Origin: Bradyrhizobium sp. CCBAU 53340 | GTDB taxonomy: Bacteria > Pseudomonadota > Alphaproteobacteria > Rhizobiales > Xanthobacteraceae | Direction of reading: 5' to 3' | Length of the DNA stretch: 64,000 nucleotides | Assembly (NCBI RefSeq): GCF_015291645.1 | Contig: NZ_CP030055.1 | Span: forward strand, 1,612,001 to 1,676,000 | Shown here: positions 60,557-64,000 of the stretch, one piece after another | Layout of the letters: every line of letters starts with the position of its first letter | How positions within the stretch are numbered: position 1 is the first letter of the stretch | Made by a program: the position numbers and the translations under genes | Notes under the pieces: generated by a model | Databases searched by the model: none | Told to the model about the DNA's origin: nothing | What the model saw: only the letters and a program-made list of their open reading frames with translations

Positions 60557-60727
60557 TTACGGCAAACTCTGCAAAACCTGTTGAAACGTTCGGAGTGCTT
60601 CGCTTTGACGCGGCGTTCCTTCGTCCTTTCTGCACACTCCCTCGAGTGCTCCCTTGATGCCGCCGCTCACGCAGTCGAGTTCGTGCTCGCCCAGAACCTC
60701 GCTCTTCGCGTTGATTGCATCAGTCAC
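60557..60727 (-). CDS. Double-glycine-leader small peptide (bacteriocin-like), unknown function
   Basis: 56 residues starting MTDAINAKSEVLGEHELDCVSGG, a classic GG leader (ELDxVSGG) that C39-peptidase ABC exporters cleave after the Gly pair, leaving a ~33-residue mature peptide (IKGALEGVCRKDEG...) with one Cys and a mixed-charge tail. The GTG at 60727 has AAAGGAG seven bases upstream, an excellent ribosome site; a second GTG at 60730 is four bases from it. A perfect TGTGA-N6-TCACA palindrome lies 75-90 bp before it. No exporter or immunity gene is in the window. The leader and ribosome site make the gene credible despite its size; the function is unknown. Confidence 0.72.
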   Translation of the reverse strand: MTDAINAKSEVLGEHELDCVSGGIKGALEGVCRKDEGTPRQSEALRTFQQVLQSLP

Positions 60728-60801
60728 CACGTGTCTCCTTTGGTTGGCGCGATCATCCGACGCTGATGCGACGACATTTGTCATCACCGCTCTCGCCGGT
60801 A

Positions 60802-60817
60802 TGTGACAGCCATCACA
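60802..60817. promoter_or_regulatory. CRP-type palindrome TGTGA-N6-TCACA
   Basis: TGTGA (60802-60806), six bases, TCACA (60813-60817): an exact match to the E. coli CRP core. Located 75-90 bp upstream of the GG-peptide start and far from the chemoreceptor, so it most likely acts on the peptide gene. Which CRP/FNR-family protein reads it in this organism is unknown. Confidence 0.6.
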
Positions 60818-60859
60818 GAATGTCTTATTTAAACGCGGTGCTCGCCCATAAGCAGCAGA

Positions 60860-60929
60860 CCTCAGCCGCAGCTTTAGCTGTGTCGCTACGGACCTCGCTC
60901 GGACATGGACCGCGCGTGCCGCCCGGTCA
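60860..60929. repeat. Degenerate dispersed repeat (copy 2 of 2)
   Basis: CCTCAGCCGCAGCTTTAGCT through GGACATGGACCGCGCGTGCC; related to 54081-54150. Confidence 0.5.
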
Positions 60930-61282
60930 GGTCGGCTATCGGTCAAAATCAGCAATACTCTGATTGATCCGAAAATCTCTCTTAGGCCGCAAAAGCCGAC
61001 GTCTGCGTCTTTATGAGTATGCGCCCGAGCCGGCTCATTCCCAAAGGCGCTATGCGCCTCGCTTGAAAGCCTCGGCAGATGGCCATGGCCCGATTTTGGC
61101 TCGGGTCGCGCGAAGCACAGCCGTAGCATTTCACCCCGGTCTTTGATGCAAGACGCGACTAGCCGATGCAAATTTCGCATAACATTTCGCCTGTGGCGTT
61201 GCGCTCGGCGTCCTCAGTGAAAGTCCTCGTCAAGCTTTCGATTGCAAGCTTCAGCATTCATTGCAGCGACAAGGGATTTCGC

Positions 61283-62977
61283 ATGAAGAAGATCAAGATC
61301 GCGTGGCGGCTCGGCATGCTCACGCTCGGCAGCGTGCTCGCGATGATGGTTCTCGTTGGCGTGTCCCTGGTCCAGCTGCGCGATCAGATGGAGGCCGAAA
61401 GGACGCGGGCGCTGCGCGGCGCCGTGGACGCGGTCGCATCGCAGATCGCGGCCTATCAGCAGGATGTGCAGTCAGGCCACATGAGCCGCGACGACATGAT
61501 TGCGAAGATCAGGGAGATCGTCGCGAAGTCGCGCTATGACGGCGGCAATTACTTCTTTGTCTACGATTGGGACGGGCTCAATCTCGCCGATGGCGGCACG
61601 CCTGAAAATGTCGGGAAGAACCTGATCGACAAGGGCGATGTCAACGGACACCTGTTCCGGCGCGAGATCGTCGAGCTTGCACATAGCGTCGGTACCGGAA
61701 CCGTCACCTACTACTTTCCCCGCAGCGGCCAGCCGGAGCCGCTGCGCAAAAGGGCCTTCGTCAGGGCGCTTCCGGACCTGAAATTGATGGTCATCAGCGG
61801 CATGTATGTCGACGATCTCGACGCCTCGTTCAGGGGCGCGGCGCTGCGGCTCGGCGGTCTCGCCCTGCTGGTCGTGCTCATGAGCGTGGCGTTTGCGGTT
61901 CTGATCGCGGGAACGATCTCCCGGCCGCTGCGTCGCCTCGAGGGCCGTCTGCGCGAGATCGTAGCGGGTGAGATCGAGGGAGACATTCCAGGGTTGGACC
62001 GCCGGGACGAGATTGGCGCAATGGCCGCGGCGGTCGCCGTCTTGCGTGATCATTCGGCCGATCGATTGTCGCTCCAGGCCTCGCAGGCGAAGCTCAAGAT
62101 GCAGGCGGAAAACGAGCTGAAAGACGTTCTTGCGCGGGCGACCTCGTCCTTCGAGGAAACGGTCGTCGGCTCGGTGGACGAGGTCGTTGCGGTGGCCGGT
62201 CATATTGCCGACGCGATCCAGGAGCTGGAGCGGTTCAACGCCGACAATTTGTTGTGCAGCCGTACGGCGTCGACGTCCGCAGGCGACATCGCCGGCAGCG
62301 TGCAGACCATGGCCGCCGGGGTCGAGCAACTCGATGCCTCCACCCGCAACATCAATGGTCGCGCCCAGGAAGCGAGCCAGGTGGCCGATATCGCCAGCAA
62401 CCGCGCGACACAGGCCGGATTGATGGTCGAGAGCATGGTGCAAGCCGCGACAAGAATAGGAAGCGTCGTGGAATTGATCAGCGATATCGCCGGCCAGACC
62501 AACCTGCTGGCGCTCAATGCGACCATCGAGGCCGCCAGGGCAGGTGAAGCGGGGCGGGGATTCGCGGTGGTGGCCGCGGAGGTCAAGACGCTTGCGACGC
62601 AGACCGCGCGGGCGACGGAGGACATTTCCTCCCAGGTGCTCGGCATCCAGTCGGCGACGCAGGCGGCGGCCGGCGAGATCGCCGCGATCGTTGATGTCAT
62701 CAGGGATATCAGGGAGCAGAGCGCGACCATTGCCAAAGAGGTTCAGGAACAGAGCGGCGCCACCAGCGACATCAATCGCGCGGCGAGGTGTGCCGCGGAA
62801 GGGGCCGAGCATCTGCAGAAATCGGTCGAGGACGTTTGTTCGAAGGCCGTCGTGGGTCAGTCGATTGCGCAAGGCGCGGGCACCCGCGCAGAGGCGCTGC
62901 GAAGCAGATTCGGCGATTTGAACGACGCGGCGCTGGGATTCGTGCGGCGGCTCCAGGCTCTCCAGTCGGCGGCGTAG
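61283..62977 (+). CDS. Methyl-accepting chemotaxis protein with a single Cache domain
   Basis: 564-residue chemoreceptor: TM1 near 9-30, a periplasmic sCache-like domain (about 30-190, with [21 protein letters not shown]), TM2 near 200, HAMP, then the cytoplasmic methyl-accepting coiled coil with the conserved hairpin tip [36 protein letters not shown]. The ATG at 61283 with AAGGGA gives the normal TM1; the frame is open upstream. The ligand is unknown; sCache receptors often bind small carboxylates. No che operon is in the window. Confidence 0.92.
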   Translation: MKKIKIAWRLGMLTLGSVLAMMVLVGVSLVQLRDQMEAERTRALRGAVDAVASQIAAYQQDVQSGHMSRDDMIAKIREIVAKSRYDGGNYFFVYDWDGLNLADGGTPENVGKNLIDKGDVNGHLFRREIVELAHSVGTGTVTYYFPRSGQPEPLRKRAFVRALPDLKLMVISGMYVDDLDASFRGAALRLGGLALLVVLMSVAFAVLIAGTISRPLRRLEGRLREIVAGEIEGDIPGLDRRDEIGAMAAAVAVLRDHSADRLSLQASQAKLKMQAENELKDVLARATSSFEETVVGSVDEVVAVAGHIADAIQELERFNADNLLCSRTASTSAGDIAGSVQTMAAGVEQLDASTRNINGRAQEASQVADIASNRATQAGLMVESMVQAATRIGSVVELISDIAGQTNLLALNATIEAARAGEAGRGFAVVAAEVKTLATQTARATEDISSQVLGIQSATQAAAGEIAAIVDVIRDIREQSATIAKEVQEQSGATSDINRAARCAAEGAEHLQKSVEDVCSKAVVGQSIAQGAGTRAEALRSRFGDLNDAALGFVRRLQALQSAA

Positions 62978-63220
62978 AATTTCGCCAACCGCGCACCGGC
63001 CGATGATGTCATTCTACCGGTGTCTTGCCCGACGGAGCAAGCTGATTCGGTAAAAGCGAATAACGCGAGCTTTTTCAGCTCCCTCCTCTACTGTGCATGG
63101 GGTTGTTTTCAAGTTTCACCTTGAACCGGCCGTGAGAGACGGGAACCCGCTCCACCTCCCGCAAGTTCTATCCCTGTGGTCCGGCAACTTGCCGGATCGC
63201 CAACGGGGGAAGACACCTGC

Positions 63221-64000
63221 ATGCAGTGGAGCCTGCTCCGACCGGTCGGCCTCGTCCCTGCGGCGCTCGTCCTCACCACTATGGCCGCCAGCGCCGAAGG
63301 CGGCAAATCGGCCGGCCCTTCCGAATTCCTGCTGGTGGCGCAGATCGTGCTGCTGATCGCGGTGGGGCGCGGCCTCGGCGAGCTCATGCAGCGGATCGGC
63401 CAGCCCTCGGTGATCGGCGAACTGCTTGCCGGCATCCTGCTCGGGCCGTCGCTGTTCGGCTGGCTCTGGCCCGAGGCGCAAGCCGCGATCTTCCCGAAAA
63501 CACCCGAGCAGAAGGCGATGCTCGACGGCATCGCGCAGTTCGGCATCCTGCTGCTGCTGTTGCTCACCGGCATGGAGACCGACCTCAAGCTGGTCAGGAG
63601 GATCGGCAAGGCCGCGATCGCGATCTCGATCGCCGGCATCCTGGTGCCCTTCGCCTGCGGCTTTGTGCTCGGCGAATTCCTGCCCGATGCGCTGTTGCCC
63701 AAGCAGGAGCAGCGGCTGGTGGCGTCGTTGTTCATGGGCACGGCGCTGTCGATCTCCTCGGTGAAGATCGTCGCCGTGGTCGTGCGCGAGATGAACTTCA
63801 TGCGCCGCAATGTCGGCCAGATCATCGTCGCGACGGCCGTGATCGACGACACCATCGGCTGGATCATCATCGCCGTCATCTTCAGCCTCGCCTCGCAGGG
63901 CGCGCTGGATCTCGCCTCGGTGGCGCAGGCGCTGGTGGGCACGTTAGCCTTCCTTGCGGTCAGCTTCACCATCGGCCGCCGCCTGGTGTTCCAGCTCATT
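63221..64000 (+). CDS. CPA2 (Kef-type) cation:proton antiporter, 3' end outside window
   Basis: The 260 residues in the window are multi-pass: after a possible signal-like stretch (LVPAALVLTTMAASA) come about seven helices of the Na+/H+ or K+/H+ exchanger fold, with GQPSVIGELLAGILLGPSLFG (the TM2 family signature), LLLTGMETDLKLVRR, and the ion-site region ATAVIDDTIGWII carrying the paired Asp. ATG at 63221 has GGGGGAAG upstream. Frame is open to the end of the window; regulatory domains may follow. Confidence 0.88.
   Translation, partial: MQWSLLRPVGLVPAALVLTTMAASAEGGKSAGPSEFLLVAQIVLLIAVGRGLGELMQRIGQPSVIGELLAGILLGPSLFGWLWPEAQAAIFPKTPEQKAMLDGIAQFGILLLLLLTGMETDLKLVRRIGKAAIAISIAGILVPFACGFVLGEFLPDALLPKQEQRLVASLFMGTALSISSVKIVAVVVREMNFMRRNVGQIIVATAVIDDTIGWIIIAVIFSLASQGALDLASVAQALVGTLAFLAVSFTIGRRLVFQLI

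Larger units (their letters stand above)
60728..61282. other. Upstream region of the GG-peptide gene and chemoreceptor
   Basis: 555 bp without another supported gene. Contains the CRP-type palindrome and a degenerate repeat listed separately. The right part must hold the chemoreceptor promoter. Larger open frames here show no family features. Confidence 0.55.

Noticed and set aside
60731..61180. Long minus-strand frame upstream of and in phase with the GG-peptide
   Set aside because: The part before GTG 60727 has no family features and contains the CRP palindrome and a dispersed repeat; the ribosome site indicates initiation at the GTG.

Overview
The window is a stretch of a GC-rich alphaproteobacterial chromosome. 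It most resembles Bradyrhizobium: the PQQ cluster sits beside a D-tartrate dehydratase whose active-site residues fall at the residue numbers I recall for the characterised B. japonicum enzyme, promoters of the EcfG general-stress type (GGAAC-N17-CGTT) are present, and long palindromic repeats litter the intergenic spaces. No rRNA, tRNA, CRISPR array, phage or intact insertion sequence was seen. Genus assignment and all homologies are from memory of the families, not from a search.

Layout. 1-8.0 kb: storage-sugar and trehalose metabolism. A minus-strand pair (GlgE-like protein, then a TreS fusion cut by the window edge) diverges from malQ and a GH15 glucosidase/trehalase. 8.0-16.2 kb: a tight minus-strand operon for the oxidative pentose phosphate/Entner-Doudoroff entry (tal-pgi fusion, gnd, zwf, pgl, gntK, a HAD phosphatase and a PhyH dioxygenase). 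16.5-22.3 kb: a small membrane protein and the stress operon prkA-yeaH-spoVR behind a perfect EcfG promoter. 22.4-26 kb: an ArsR-controlled operon and small secreted or membrane proteins. 26.1-30.8 kb: korC-korA-korB, a 2-oxoacid oxidoreductase with its own FAD/Fe-S subunit. 31.1-36.3 kb: pqqABCDE followed by a proline iminopeptidase and a DUF4286-type protein. 36.5-45.3 kb: mixed metabolism (amidase, glutathione peroxidase, tarD, malonyl-CoA decarboxylase, AraC/MFS pair). 45.3-51.6 kb: a membrane protein of unknown function, then an aspartate module (Asp/Glu racemase, LysR, aspA, dctA). 51.6-54.8 kb: a small secreted protein and a cytochrome P450 lying between dctA and a decayed copy of the dctA 3' end. 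54.8-60.3 kb: a secreted ricin-type lectin, then redox enzymes ending in an AraC regulator. 60.5-64 kb: a tiny double-glycine-leader peptide gene behind a CRP-type palindrome, a chemoreceptor, and the start of a CPA2 antiporter.

Most notable: (i) the GlgE homologue has lost the Arg of the GH13 R-x-D motif, the acid/base Glu and the loop expected to bind the maltose-1-phosphate phosphate, while keeping the nucleophile Asp, so it is probably not an ordinary maltosyltransferase; (ii) two exact EcfG promoters, one driving prkA-yeaH-spoVR and one driving the orphan P450; (iii) an easily missed 56-residue peptide with an ELDCVSGG leader; (iv) two proteins whose C-termini are written by intergenic palindromic repeats; (v) the dctA-tail duplication bracketing the P450 locus.
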